64,000 bases of DNA from the NCBI GenBank assembly GCA_024684815.1, contig JAIKWL010000055.1, forward strand, positions 1-64,000, read 5' to 3'. The stretch's first letter is position 1. Every line of letters starts with the position of its first letter. Position numbers and translations under genes: made by a program. Positions 16,911 to 25,510 of the stretch are shown piece by piece. This DNA comes from Saccharofermentans sp. GTDB lineage: Bacteria; Bacillota; Clostridia; Saccharofermentanales; Saccharofermentanaceae. Below the pieces are notes generated by a model that worked only from the letters and a program-made list of their open reading frames with translations, made no database searches and was not told where the DNA came from.

Positions 16911-17338
16911 GAGAGCATATAAAGAACAACTTGATGAGTTTCTTCATAATAGTAACTCTGGTCAATATTGCGATCTTTATCTGCGGTATTGTCCTTGCAC
17001 CTGATGAGAACCTCGGCTACACGGCATTTATAGTGCCTGTAATTGACGGATTGCTCGGCACGATTCCCGGTCTTGTCATGTATTCCAAGCGTGAGCTTAC
17101 GGTCAGGCAGATGATCATCCGCGATATCATCCAGCTCTTATCGATCGAACTGATAATCATTGTATTCACGTTCGGATTCTCAGGATTCTCCAATGTGGAG
17201 ATTCCAAAGCTCATAGCCGTTGTCTTATCGGTGGCATTTGTCTATGCCGGCGTGGTGGTCATCATGTACCTGTTCGATTTCAGGACAGCGAAAAAGATGA
17301 CTGACGATCTTAAAGCTTTCCAGAAAGGCAGAAACTGA
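16907..17338 (+). CDS. DUF3021 membrane protein
   Basis: 143 residues with four transmembrane helices and a short basic C-terminal tail. The size and position directly after a LytTR gene (ATGA overlap) match the DUF3021 family. These proteins are thought to hold or inhibit the LytTR partner at the membrane until a signal arrives; that mechanism is family knowledge, not shown here. Confidence 0.85.
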   Translation: MREHIKNNLMSFFIIVTLVNIAIFICGIVLAPDENLGYTAFIVPVIDGLLGTIPGLVMYSKRELTVRQMIIRDIIQLLSIELIIIVFTFGFSGFSNVEIPKLIAVVLSVAFVYAGVVVIMYLFDFRTAKKMTDDLKAFQKGRN

Positions 17339-17356
17339 TACAGATCTATCGTTATC

Positions 17357-17869
17357 TTATTCTTTATACTGCTCTTTGGTTATTTCCATTTCTATGATAT
17401 TCCAGGGTTCTTTATGAATGGTCTCCCTGTCGGAAAAACCTGCTCTTTTATAACAGTTGTGCGCAATATCGTTATTCTCAAATACGCCTAACGTAACCTT
17501 ATCTGCACCGAAAATATCAAATGCATATTTAAGACCTGCTTGAAGCATTTGAGTTCCATAACCTTTTCCACGAATGGAATCATCCACGATAACCCAACCG
17601 AAACGGAGAATATGCTTATCGCCGTTAAGGTATCTCATGATGAAATGACCCACAGCGCCGTTCTCGTCATCAAAAGCGATCCACGGATAAAAGTTATCAG
17701 GCTCCACGCAGTCACCGTTGTTCAGAATGTATTTATCATTTATGATCTCAGCCGTTATCGGATAATCCCCGAATAGCATTCCTCCCCATTTCATGAAAAC
17801 TTCTTCATCACTGATCCAACTGATGATCTTCTCGGAATCACACTTCTTGTATGGCCTGAGTTTGAGCAT
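17357..17869 (-). CDS. GNAT-family N-acetyltransferase
   Basis: 170 residues with a RimJ/L-like GNAT core: LKLRPYKKCDSEKIISWI at the start, the acetyl-CoA loop VIVDDSIRGKGYGTQML (R-G-K-G-Y-G) and NDIAHNCYKRAGF near the end. It converges with the DUF3021 gene. Substrate unknown. Confidence 0.9.
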   Translation of the reverse strand: MLKLRPYKKCDSEKIISWISDEEVFMKWGGMLFGDYPITAEIINDKYILNNGDCVEPDNFYPWIAFDDENGAVGHFIMRYLNGDKHILRFGWVIVDDSIRGKGYGTQMLQAGLKYAFDIFGADKVTLGVFENNDIAHNCYKRAGFSDRETIHKEPWNIIEMEITKEQYKE

Positions 17870-18028
17870 ATATTCCCTCCGGAAAGATAAACTGCAAAAG
17901 CTGTATATTTGATTAAAGATTATATCATGTCTTAATATGCTCTATATTTTGTAAACAATCTCCTCCCGATATATTTTTAATACATTCTTGTAGTAAACTA
18001 TCCTGGTAGTTTCGGCAGAAGAGCATTC

Positions 18029-18064
18029 GGGAAGGCAGTGCTTATTTTCCGGCACTGAATTGCT
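18029..18064 (+). promoter_or_regulatory. Shine-Dalgarno separated from the start codon by a hairpin
   Basis: GGGAAGG (18029-18035) is the only good ribosome binding sequence, 30 bases before the ATG at 18065. Between them CAGTGC (18036-18041) pairs with GCACTG (18052-18057). If the hairpin forms, the SD is brought to seven bases (18058-18064) from the start codon, a normal spacing. Confidence 0.5.
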
Positions 18065-19681
18065 ATGGGAAAAAGGAACAAGAAAGCAATAATAATCACG
18101 GCAGCAGTAATGTTTACAGGAATCCTGCTTACACTCGCAGGTTTCTTCGGCAATTGGTTTTTCGGGCTTTTTACCAAGAGCTTTGATTACAGGAATATAC
18201 AGCCGGAAGATCTTGGAAAGAATATCGAGACGGATATTTATATTTACTATGAGAACATTGACCTGCCGGATAAAGTCACGCAGTTTGTCGGAGATCTGAA
18301 CGGCGACGGAGCGTTTATCCTGGTGGATCTATCCGCCTTAAGTGAATCCGACAAGGAGTTTTATTATTCATATTTCTTGCATCATGTTACCGTCACCGGC
18401 ACATTAAGGGCTATGGACGATGCCGAATTTCAGGAATTAACTGAAAGTCTTTACCGGTTTTATGATCCTGTTTTTGAAGAACGGACGGATAATAAATTAA
18501 CTTTGGAAGAATTCCACCGGTATCTGCTGGAACCGTATATCCCTTATTGTATTGAGATCAATTCGATCGGTTCATTCAACTGGACACCTTTTATACCCGC
18601 CGGCATTATTATTTTTCTGTTATCGCTGGTGCTTGAGATATGTTTCGTATTTAAACTCAAAAAAAGATTCGTATTACCTGTCGTATACGGTTTGATGATC
18701 ATTATCCCGACTGTCATGTTATTCAATCACATCAGGACCATACTTTCGGTAAAGAAGGTCACGGATGGCGTATATACAATGAAGAATCTTGAATGTACTG
18801 ATACCGGAGGCATGCTCGATTCAGGTTCCGGATCAGTAACCGATCTTATAAACTGGATCATGGATAACCATCTGTACGGTGTGAATATCAATTTTGACGA
18901 AAGCAATTTCCGTATCGGATGTGCCGCTTTTGCTGCGACGACACCGGAAGGCGATCATCTTTTCGGAAGGAACTTCGACTATCCCGAGACAGATATAGTA
19001 CTGATCCATTCAAATCCCGAAGGAGCCTACGAATCTATCGGCATCGCTGATCTCGGCGTTCTTGGTGTCGGTCAGACTTATCCTTTAAGTCCCGACTCTC
19101 CTATTGGCAAAATGTATATGGTCATCACGCCTTACCTTGTAGTTGACGGCATAAACGAAAAAGGAGTCGGAGCAGGGATCCTGGAACTCAATATGGAAGA
19201 GACCCACCAGGATAACGGCAAACCGGATCTGCTTATCTTCTGTGCTATAAGAGGTATCCTCGACAACTGTGCTTCGGTCGACGAGGCTCTGGCTTTTCTT
19301 GATTCCTACGATATCCAGTCCGATCTTAACGCAACATATCACCTGTTCCTTACAGACAGAACAGGCAGATATGTCGTCGTAGAGTGGCTCGGCAACGAGA
19401 TGGTCGTAACAGAGCAGCATAGCTGCACCAACAGCGTGATCGCTCCGGGCGAATATTATGACATGGGCGATCCTGACGAGAGAATAAACATCATTGACAA
19501 CTGTCTCGGTCCTGACGGCATCGTCTCCGAACAGGAAGCAATGCAGATCCTCGATAATGCAAAAAGCGAGAAGCTGACTGAATGGTCATGCGTATATAAT
19601 CTCGAAAACTTCACAGTCAATATCTGTATTGATACAGATTATGAGCATGTATACACCTTTAGTGTTGGTGAACTGAGATGA
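18065..19681 (+). CDS. Membrane-tethered choloylglycine-hydrolase-type (Ntn) amidohydrolase
   Basis: 538 residues. An N-terminal transmembrane helix (10-33), an outer segment of about 140 residues and two further helices (about 175-225) precede a linear-amide C-N hydrolase domain from residue 286. Its hallmarks are Cys286-A-A-F, FGRNFDYPE, the conserved Asn/Asp stretch LNMEETHQDNGK, and SCTNSVIAPGEYY. In this family (penicillin V acylase, bile salt hydrolase, acid ceramidase relatives) the Cys becomes the N-terminal nucleophile. Here 285 residues precede it, so autoproteolysis would be needed, or the protein would be inactive. Substrates could be N-acyl amides or lipids. Confidence 0.82.
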   Translation: MGKRNKKAIIITAAVMFTGILLTLAGFFGNWFFGLFTKSFDYRNIQPEDLGKNIETDIYIYYENIDLPDKVTQFVGDLNGDGAFILVDLSALSESDKEFYYSYFLHHVTVTGTLRAMDDAEFQELTESLYRFYDPVFEERTDNKLTLEEFHRYLLEPYIPYCIEINSIGSFNWTPFIPAGIIIFLLSLVLEICFVFKLKKRFVLPVVYGLMIIIPTVMLFNHIRTILSVKKVTDGVYTMKNLECTDTGGMLDSGSGSVTDLINWIMDNHLYGVNINFDESNFRIGCAAFAATTPEGDHLFGRNFDYPETDIVLIHSNPEGAYESIGIADLGVLGVGQTYPLSPDSPIGKMYMVITPYLVVDGINEKGVGAGILELNMEETHQDNGKPDLLIFCAIRGILDNCASVDEALAFLDSYDIQSDLNATYHLFLTDRTGRYVVVEWLGNEMVVTEQHSCTNSVIAPGEYYDMGDPDERINIIDNCLGPDGIVSEQEAMQILDNAKSEKLTEWSCVYNLENFTVNICIDTDYEHVYTFSVGELR

Positions 19682-19688
19682 TCTGAAC

Positions 19689-20273
19689 TTATCCGTTCAT
19701 GATCTTTTTCATCGGTTCTCCCCATGCTCCAAGCTTCCTGCCGTCATAACTTAAATATGTCTTGGCAGTTGTCTTGACAGGAGCTATATGTGACAGTTTC
19801 TGTTCAACGCTCTCATCCGAAGATAAGTAATCATCCTGCAGGACATTTCTTATCTTGCAGAGCATTGTCACACCGTCATGCTTATAGATAAAATCCGTAA
19901 CTTCCAGTTCGAAGTTGACAGGCGAATTATTCAGGACCGGAACATCCAGCACTTCACCCTTGCCGATATCAAGACCGATCTTCATCTTATCCGGATTCCA
20001 GCCGCTTACGCAGCCGAGATAGTCAGCTTTGGGGAGCAATTCCTCAGTAACAAGATTGGCAGAGAAAACTTTATTGCGTTCTATATTTTCTCTGGTTGTC
20101 TTATTACCTCCGATACTGCACATAACACCCATCTCACCGTCCCAGAGATAACTGAACCAGCAGAACAATCCGAAATCAGGATTTCCGTTATCGTCATAAG
20201 TGCCGTATAAAAACAATGTTTGCGGGCAGTAATCGTTATTCGGTTTCAGGCTTTGCTTCCCCATTTCTGTCAC
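19689..20273 (-). CDS. Flavin reductase-like FMN-binding protein
   Basis: 194 residues with the split-barrel flavin reductase pattern: PQTLFLYGTYDDNGNPDFGLFCWFSYLWDGEMGVMCSIGG, TRENIERNKVFSANLVTE, and a C-terminal AKTYLSYDGRKLGAWGE. Members bind FMN and reduce it or act as flavoredoxins. It lies eight bases from the end of the XRE regulator gene and is probably co-transcribed. Confidence 0.88.
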   Translation of the reverse strand: MTEMGKQSLKPNNDYCPQTLFLYGTYDDNGNPDFGLFCWFSYLWDGEMGVMCSIGGNKTTRENIERNKVFSANLVTEELLPKADYLGCVSGWNPDKMKIGLDIGKGEVLDVPVLNNSPVNFELEVTDFIYKHDGVTMLCKIRNVLQDDYLSSDESVEQKLSHIAPVKTTAKTYLSYDGRKLGAWGEPMKKIMNG

Positions 20274-20281
20274 TCCTCTTC

Positions 20282-21439
20282 TTATATCAGTTTTTCAAAC
20301 TCTGCAAAAACATCTTCCTTGCTCCAGCTCTTAAGCTGACCTTTCATGAATACTATTTTACCGTCGATCCACTCTCTGGTATAGTTCCTCATGTTATCAC
20401 AAGCTTTCTTTCCGAAGCAGCGGATTATCTCGTCCTGATCTCTTTCATTGATCTTGCTGCAGAACTCCACATACTCATCGATCTTCGGCATGAGTATCTT
20501 CCATGTTTCAGCTGCTTTTTCCGGCTCATTGTTCCTTAGATAAGCTGCTATCATGAACTTGTAAGTATCACGGTAAAAGCCCTGACAATGAGCTCTCATC
20601 TTTTCGTTTTCCATGAACCTGTCCATGATGGATAATCCCCAAAGACAGACCTTTTCGACTTCTTCTGCCGGACATACCCACATCATTGATTCGGCAGTAT
20701 AAACTATCTGCTTATTGATCGCACGGATGAAATTCTGATAGTTGTCTCTTATCTGCGACTTCCAGCATTCTATCCCTTCATCTGTACTGATATCGATATA
20801 GTATGGGAGAAGTGTTTCCTGAAGCATATTGCTGCCGATAGAAGGAAGTGATGCTATCTGCTGCCGTCCCTTTTCCCATTCGGATGTATGCCAGTATATC
20901 CAGGCAAGAGCATAGTGACATTCCTCTGTAAGTTTCCTGTCGCCTGAATATCTGATCACCTGCTTCGCCCTGTTTTCAGCAGCTCTTACCGTCTGCTTCC
21001 ATTGCTTGCTGTCATCAGATAACAGCCCTGCATAGTAAGAATTATTGGGATTAACAAAACGGCTCATATGAGCAACAGCTTGGACGTAAGCCGTCATGAT
21101 CCCGTAATTGAAGATATTCTCATCGCATTCACGGTCAAGATATTCCACAGCATTATATGCTCCCTGAGACGGCTCTCCGCTGTCACGGAGCGTGTTAGCT
21201 TTCATGCATACTTCATCTGCAAGTTTAATATCGTAGCTGTCTGAATTAAAACCGAACAGGGCATCTGTCGACACATTCAAAGCCTGAGCCAAAGGAACGA
21301 TCTGAGTAATATCCGGAAGACCGGCCCCGCTTTCCCATTTGCTTACAGCCTGACCGGTAACGCAAAGGATACCTGCCAATTCCTCCTGAGTTATCCCCAA
21401 TTCGCGGCGATACTTCTTAATGTTATTTCCTAAAGACAT
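20282..21439 (-). CDS. XRE-family regulator with long helical sensor domain
   Basis: 385 residues. Residues 3-65 are an XRE helix-turn-helix (LGNNIKKYRRELGITQEELAGILCVTGQAVSKWESGAGLPDI). The remaining 310 residues are helical with tryptophans and TPR-like spacing. A paralogue of 350 residues lies at 42433-43485 with the same organisation and an aligned central motif (YALAWIYWHTSEW versus FAIAWIYIHDKDF). The ligand and target operons are unknown. Confidence 0.88.
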   Translation of the reverse strand: MSLGNNIKKYRRELGITQEELAGILCVTGQAVSKWESGAGLPDITQIVPLAQALNVSTDALFGFNSDSYDIKLADEVCMKANTLRDSGEPSQGAYNAVEYLDRECDENIFNYGIMTAYVQAVAHMSRFVNPNNSYYAGLLSDDSKQWKQTVRAAENRAKQVIRYSGDRKLTEECHYALAWIYWHTSEWEKGRQQIASLPSIGSNMLQETLLPYYIDISTDEGIECWKSQIRDNYQNFIRAINKQIVYTAESMMWVCPAEEVEKVCLWGLSIMDRFMENEKMRAHCQGFYRDTYKFMIAAYLRNNEPEKAAETWKILMPKIDEYVEFCSKINERDQDEIIRCFGKKACDNMRNYTREWIDGKIVFMKGQLKSWSKEDVFAEFEKLI

Positions 21440-21579
21440 AAATTCAACCTCTCAAAATGATATTTCTAAGATGCATCCTTGATAGCTTCACTATATCAGA
21501 GGCAGAAACAGAATCCTAACAATTCATTTTTGGAAAAAATCCAACCCGGAGTTGACTAAAAAAACAGCTGAGACAGGAA

Positions 21580-22110
21580 TCACTTTGCAGGGGGAGTTTC
21601 CGGACAGATCATGTCAAAATAGTCTTTGTATCTGTCAACCTGAGGCTTGATTGCAAGATCCGACTTTGCAAATTCCGTCAATTCCTTAGCATCGACCCAT
21701 CTGTAATCTACGGTCTCACCCTCCTGAAGAACAATGGCATCCTTATCACCGCTCACAATAGCAACATATGAGAACAAAATACTGTGACTTATTTCTCTTA
21801 CAGTTCTTTTTATCAGTTCAAGACTGTCCGCCTTAAGTCCCGTCTCTTCGAAAAGCTCTCTTAACGCGCACTGTTCCTGATCTTCACCCTGCTGAGCAGC
21901 TCCTCCCGCACTTGCTTCCCAGTATCCGGGATATACATCCTTATCGGGATGCCTTTTTGTAAGAAGATAAGAGCCGTCGGAATGTTTAACAAGTATATCG
22001 CATACCAGATGATAGAAACCGTCGGGGATATGCTGATCATCTCCACGCCGTCTTTCCCAGACTTTGCCTGTCTTTTTACCTTCTTTGTCGTAAAGATCCC
22101 AAAGTTCCAT
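21580..22110 (-). CDS. Nudix hydrolase, isopentenyl-diphosphate-isomerase-like subgroup
   Basis: 176 residues. The opening ELWDLYDKEGKKTG and the Nudix box GGAAQQGEDQEQCALRELFEETGL are complete with all catalytic acids (RELFEE). Proteins of this form (YfcD/IPP-isomerase-like) are general Nudix hydrolases; they lack the Cys/Trp set that defines true isomerase. Substrate not known. Confidence 0.9.
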   Translation of the reverse strand: MELWDLYDKEGKKTGKVWERRRGDDQHIPDGFYHLVCDILVKHSDGSYLLTKRHPDKDVYPGYWEASAGGAAQQGEDQEQCALRELFEETGLKADSLELIKRTVREISHSILFSYVAIVSGDKDAIVLQEGETVDYRWVDAKELTEFAKSDLAIKPQVDRYKDYFDMICPETPPAK

Positions 22111-22151
22111 ATAATCAGATCCTTTTTGTATGAGTTCGTGATGATCAGTTT

Positions 22152-23069
22152 TTATCTCACACCATAAACAGTAGTGAACGGAGTGTTGGCACCGACAAAC
22201 GCATTGGGCTCGGCATCGTAGTAAAATATCAGATAATCGAATGAATCAGGATCGGCATCATCTATTATCCTATATGCGTTAACCGCGCCATCACTTTCAA
22301 AAAAATCCTGATCAAAATGTTCGCAGTTAGACAGCTTTACCACCTGTTTACCGGTATATTGGCTGATCATATCCTCTCCATATGATTGTCCGCCAAAATC
22401 TTCATGTCCGTCTTCATACCGCTCAAAATCCTTATTGTTAAATGCCTGTTCATCCTTGTAAATATATACACTGTATGTCACATACTCTTCGTCTCTGTAT
22501 ATGATTACCGTATTCTTAAAATCCAAGAGCAGATCATTTATCACTTCATAATCAGAAGAACAGATAAAAATGTCCAAACCGTCATCAGTACTTACATCAT
22601 CGTAGATATAATATTCATCGAACCTTTCATCCAAAGCTCTTATGAATTCTGTTTTTACTGTATTAAATCCTCTTCTACTGACGTAGTCATGACCGAAGTA
22701 CGGTTCCTGTTTATATCCGCCGGGACCTGAATCTTCATCATAAACAGTATATCCGTCCTTGTAGTATGCTCTTGCAACGATATCTTCATTATCTTTAGAA
22801 GTTATCTTAAGCTCGTATTCAGATCCGTTTTCAACATTCTGATAGGCAACCGGACCATCGAACCACAATGTTGTACACTGCAGCTGGTTTTTAGCGACGA
22901 TTTCCGCTTTAACCCTGTCACCGGTCTCTTCATATATTTTTGCCTGGGCATAAGCTATGACCTCATCTTCGGACAACGGCGCATCCGCAACGAATCTTTC
23001 ATCGCTGCAACCTGTCATAAGAACTGTCAGCATCAAAAAAATAACTGCAATAAAATACTTATTCTTCAT
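22152..23069 (-). CDS. Predicted lipoprotein, unknown function
   Basis: 305 residues with a typical lipoprotein signal (IFLMLTVLMTGCSDE). The mature protein is acidic and beta-rich, with many Tyr and Asp residues. No family recognised. It lies between the AlkZ-related gene and the Nudix gene, with 39-41 base gaps on the same strand. Confidence 0.75.
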   Translation of the reverse strand: MKNKYFIAVIFLMLTVLMTGCSDERFVADAPLSEDEVIAYAQAKIYEETGDRVKAEIVAKNQLQCTTLWFDGPVAYQNVENGSEYELKITSKDNEDIVARAYYKDGYTVYDEDSGPGGYKQEPYFGHDYVSRRGFNTVKTEFIRALDERFDEYYIYDDVSTDDGLDIFICSSDYEVINDLLLDFKNTVIIYRDEEYVTYSVYIYKDEQAFNNKDFERYEDGHEDFGGQSYGEDMISQYTGKQVVKLSNCEHFDQDFFESDGAVNAYRIIDDADPDSFDYLIFYYDAEPNAFVGANTPFTTVYGVR

Positions 23070-23108
23070 AAACAGCTCCCCTAACTGTTATCAAATAAAG
23101 ATACCGTA

Positions 23109-23861
23109 TCAATGCCTGAAGATCTTTCTGATCTGATCCTCATCGGCATCAAAACACTTTTTAATCTGTTTGACTATCTTATTATACGATTCTTCAGGTG
23201 ACTCGTTATATCTCTTCGTAACATATTTATATCCCCATAGATATTCGGGAAGAGTATAAACGGCCACTGCCCATCCGTATTCCTCGCCTTTCTTATTCAG
23301 ACGCGGTCTGAAATCCTTTACCGTAATGTATGATGACATCTGAAGCTTAGCGCAGGTTCCTTCAAAACCTTTTTCTCCGCCCTTGCCGAATCCCGCTTTT
23401 TCTTTCACTTCATTTGAGAATATGGATATCTTACCGGGAGCATCCCATATCTCGCCTTCTTTGGGCCAGAACAGATCCATTATGAGCTTCTCACGCCTTC
23501 CGGCTTTGCCGTCTTCAAACCTGGCATCGAAATCATATCCGTCCCTTCTGAAGTTGGCAAAATACGGAAACCATTTCTTTGATACAAACCCTGCTTTGTT
23601 CTGAAAAAACTTACCATATGCCACCTTGCCTGTCCGGGCAAGGACAGCACGCCATTCCCACGGGTCAACTTCAGGATCTCCGCACCACCAAAAAGAAGGC
23701 TCGGTAATATTCTCAACCGAGAAACCCGGGATCTCATTAGAAAATAACGGCAGAAATCCTACTTCCTCTATCACGGCAAGGAGTTCATCCGAATTATGAA
23801 CACATGAGGGATCATCGAAGTCGACACCCTGCATTATCCATTCACCGTTAATTACTTCCAT
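23109..23861 (-). CDS. AlkZ-related protein
   Basis: 250 residues. The stretches DPWEWRAVLARTGKVAYGKFFQNKAGFVSKKWFPYFANFRRDGYDF and KGFEGTCAKLQMSSYITVKDF...KKGEEYGWAVAVY match a Bacillota family annotated as AlkZ-related, distantly linked to the HTH_42/AlkZ interstrand-crosslink DNA glycosylases. The catalytic QxQ motif of AlkZ is not visible, so repair activity should not be assumed. It is divergent from the GGDEF gene at 24131. Confidence 0.72.
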   Translation of the reverse strand: MEVINGEWIMQGVDFDDPSCVHNSDELLAVIEEVGFLPLFSNEIPGFSVENITEPSFWWCGDPEVDPWEWRAVLARTGKVAYGKFFQNKAGFVSKKWFPYFANFRRDGYDFDARFEDGKAGRREKLIMDLFWPKEGEIWDAPGKISIFSNEVKEKAGFGKGGEKGFEGTCAKLQMSSYITVKDFRPRLNKKGEEYGWAVAVYTLPEYLWGYKYVTKRYNESPEESYNKIVKQIKKCFDADEDQIRKIFRH

Positions 23862-24130
23862 ATAGCTCTTCTCTCTTTTTATAAAAACATCTGCCTTAGT
23901 GTTCCACGTAATGAAAAAATTATATCATGACCTGTTTTTCTGATGATCAGCTTTTGCGGACAATCTGATAATCAACACAGATACAAACAGATTATTTCTC
24001 ATATACGTTTTGTTTTCATTTAGTTAATACTATGTATTCATCACGATTATATAATCAAACTATAATTCAACATAAGGGGTGACAATTCCGCTTTATTTTT
24101 CAATTCTTATCAATATGGAGGATTTTTCAT

Positions 24131-25438
24131 ATGGAAAACAAGAGTTTGTATGATTATTCATTTAAAGATGTTTCCGATCTGCTTTTGGATAATGTCGATG
24201 CTTTGATAATTGTCGATCCGGCGATCGATGCGTATAAATCCATAATCAGGCGCGGGATGTTCGAGAGTTTTCTGAAGGAATCCGGCATATATCACGATCT
24301 CATCCTGGATCTGTGGTTCCACTTTAACGATTCCAATGAAAAGGTTTCCGGAGATTATCAGATCTTTGCCGATAACACAGGTGTATTTAAAGGAAAATAC
24401 AGCCGACGTCTGAAGCTTTATCTTGAAGACGGAGACAAGCCTCATCTAGTTCAGCTTACCGTCTATCCGATAGAGAATGCGAGCAAATATATTTTCTCCA
24501 TGGACGAGTTTAATGATAATGAATCCCTGCAGGAATCCCTCACCACAAAAAAGATCAATACTATCCAGAATTCCTATCTGTTCTCAATGTATATAGACCT
24601 CGTTGAAGACACAACAAGCAGTATAAATGTTACCGAGATATCCGATGATGTTGTCAATTACAACCTCAAATATTCCGACTGGCGAATGATGATCGTTAAC
24701 ATGATCTGGCCGGAAGATCAGGAACAGTTCCTGCACAGGACCGATCCTGAATATCTCAAGAAGAATTTCACGCCCGGCAGAACATCCTCTTACGACTGTA
24801 TGATGCGTAATCTTGAAGGAAAGTATATTTGGGTAAAACTTATCTTCAGCAGAGCGCAGACATATAACGAAGATGATTACAGATATGTCTTTATGGTTCA
24901 GGATATTAATGACACATCCATGGAATTAATGTCCACCCTTCAGAAATATGAGGAAAAAGCTATCAAGGATCCTCTTACGGGTGTATTTAATCATGGCGAG
25001 ATCGAGAAACAGCTGAATAATGCCATAGCATATTGCCAGAAGAATGAAAATCCCGTATCGATCATGATGCTCGACCTCGATCATTTTAAGGCTGTAAATG
25101 ATAACTACGGTCACTCTACAGGTGATGTGACACTGAAACTGTTTTCCAAGATCCTTCTGGAATTTGCTTCCGAGAAAAAAGCTCTTATCGGACGCTGGGG
25201 CGGCGAGGAATTCGTCATCATATGCCATGAAAACAACGGCGATAACACATATGCACTGGCTGAGGATCTGAGAAAGAGGGTCGAAGCTTATCTGTTCCCT
25301 GATATATGCCATATCACATGTTCCATAGGTGTTACGGAACTGAAAGCCGGCGACAGTTTTGAAGAAGCTTTCAACAGGCTTGATAAGGCTATGTATTCTT
25401 CAAAGAATAACGGAAGAAATAAAGTTACATTACTGTGA
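24131..25438 (+). CDS. PAS-GGDEF diguanylate cyclase
   Basis: 435 residues, cytoplasmic. The N-terminal 110 residues and a second segment (about 180-265, with WPEDQEQFLHRTDPEYLKKNF and KYIWVKLIF) are PAS-like sensors. A coiled linker (QKYEEKAIKDPLTGVFNHGEIE) leads to a GGDEF domain with the intact motif GGEEF at 357-361 and the LDLDHFKAVND substrate strand, so c-di-GMP synthesis is expected. An RxxD inhibitory site is not seen five residues before the motif. GGAGG precedes the ATG; a terminator follows at 25441-25473. Confidence 0.93.
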   Translation: MENKSLYDYSFKDVSDLLLDNVDALIIVDPAIDAYKSIIRRGMFESFLKESGIYHDLILDLWFHFNDSNEKVSGDYQIFADNTGVFKGKYSRRLKLYLEDGDKPHLVQLTVYPIENASKYIFSMDEFNDNESLQESLTTKKINTIQNSYLFSMYIDLVEDTTSSINVTEISDDVVNYNLKYSDWRMMIVNMIWPEDQEQFLHRTDPEYLKKNFTPGRTSSYDCMMRNLEGKYIWVKLIFSRAQTYNEDDYRYVFMVQDINDTSMELMSTLQKYEEKAIKDPLTGVFNHGEIEKQLNNAIAYCQKNENPVSIMMLDLDHFKAVNDNYGHSTGDVTLKLFSKILLEFASEKKALIGRWGGEEFVIICHENNGDNTYALAEDLRKRVEAYLFPDICHITCSIGVTELKAGDSFEEAFNRLDKAMYSSKNNGRNKVTLL

Positions 25439-25440
25439 TG

Positions 25441-25473
25441 TTATGCTGCCGTCTTGGCAGCATAATGCTTTTT
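25441..25473 (+). terminator. Rho-independent terminator of the PAS-GGDEF gene
   Basis: TTATGCTGCC (25441-25450) pairs perfectly with GGCAGCATAA (25456-25465) around GTCTT, followed by TGCTTTTT. It separates the GGDEF gene from the GGDEF-EAL gene. Confidence 0.9.
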
Positions 25474-25510
25474 CAGTAACAGGAACGGCAGGATATTCTA
25501 AGGACTTAAC

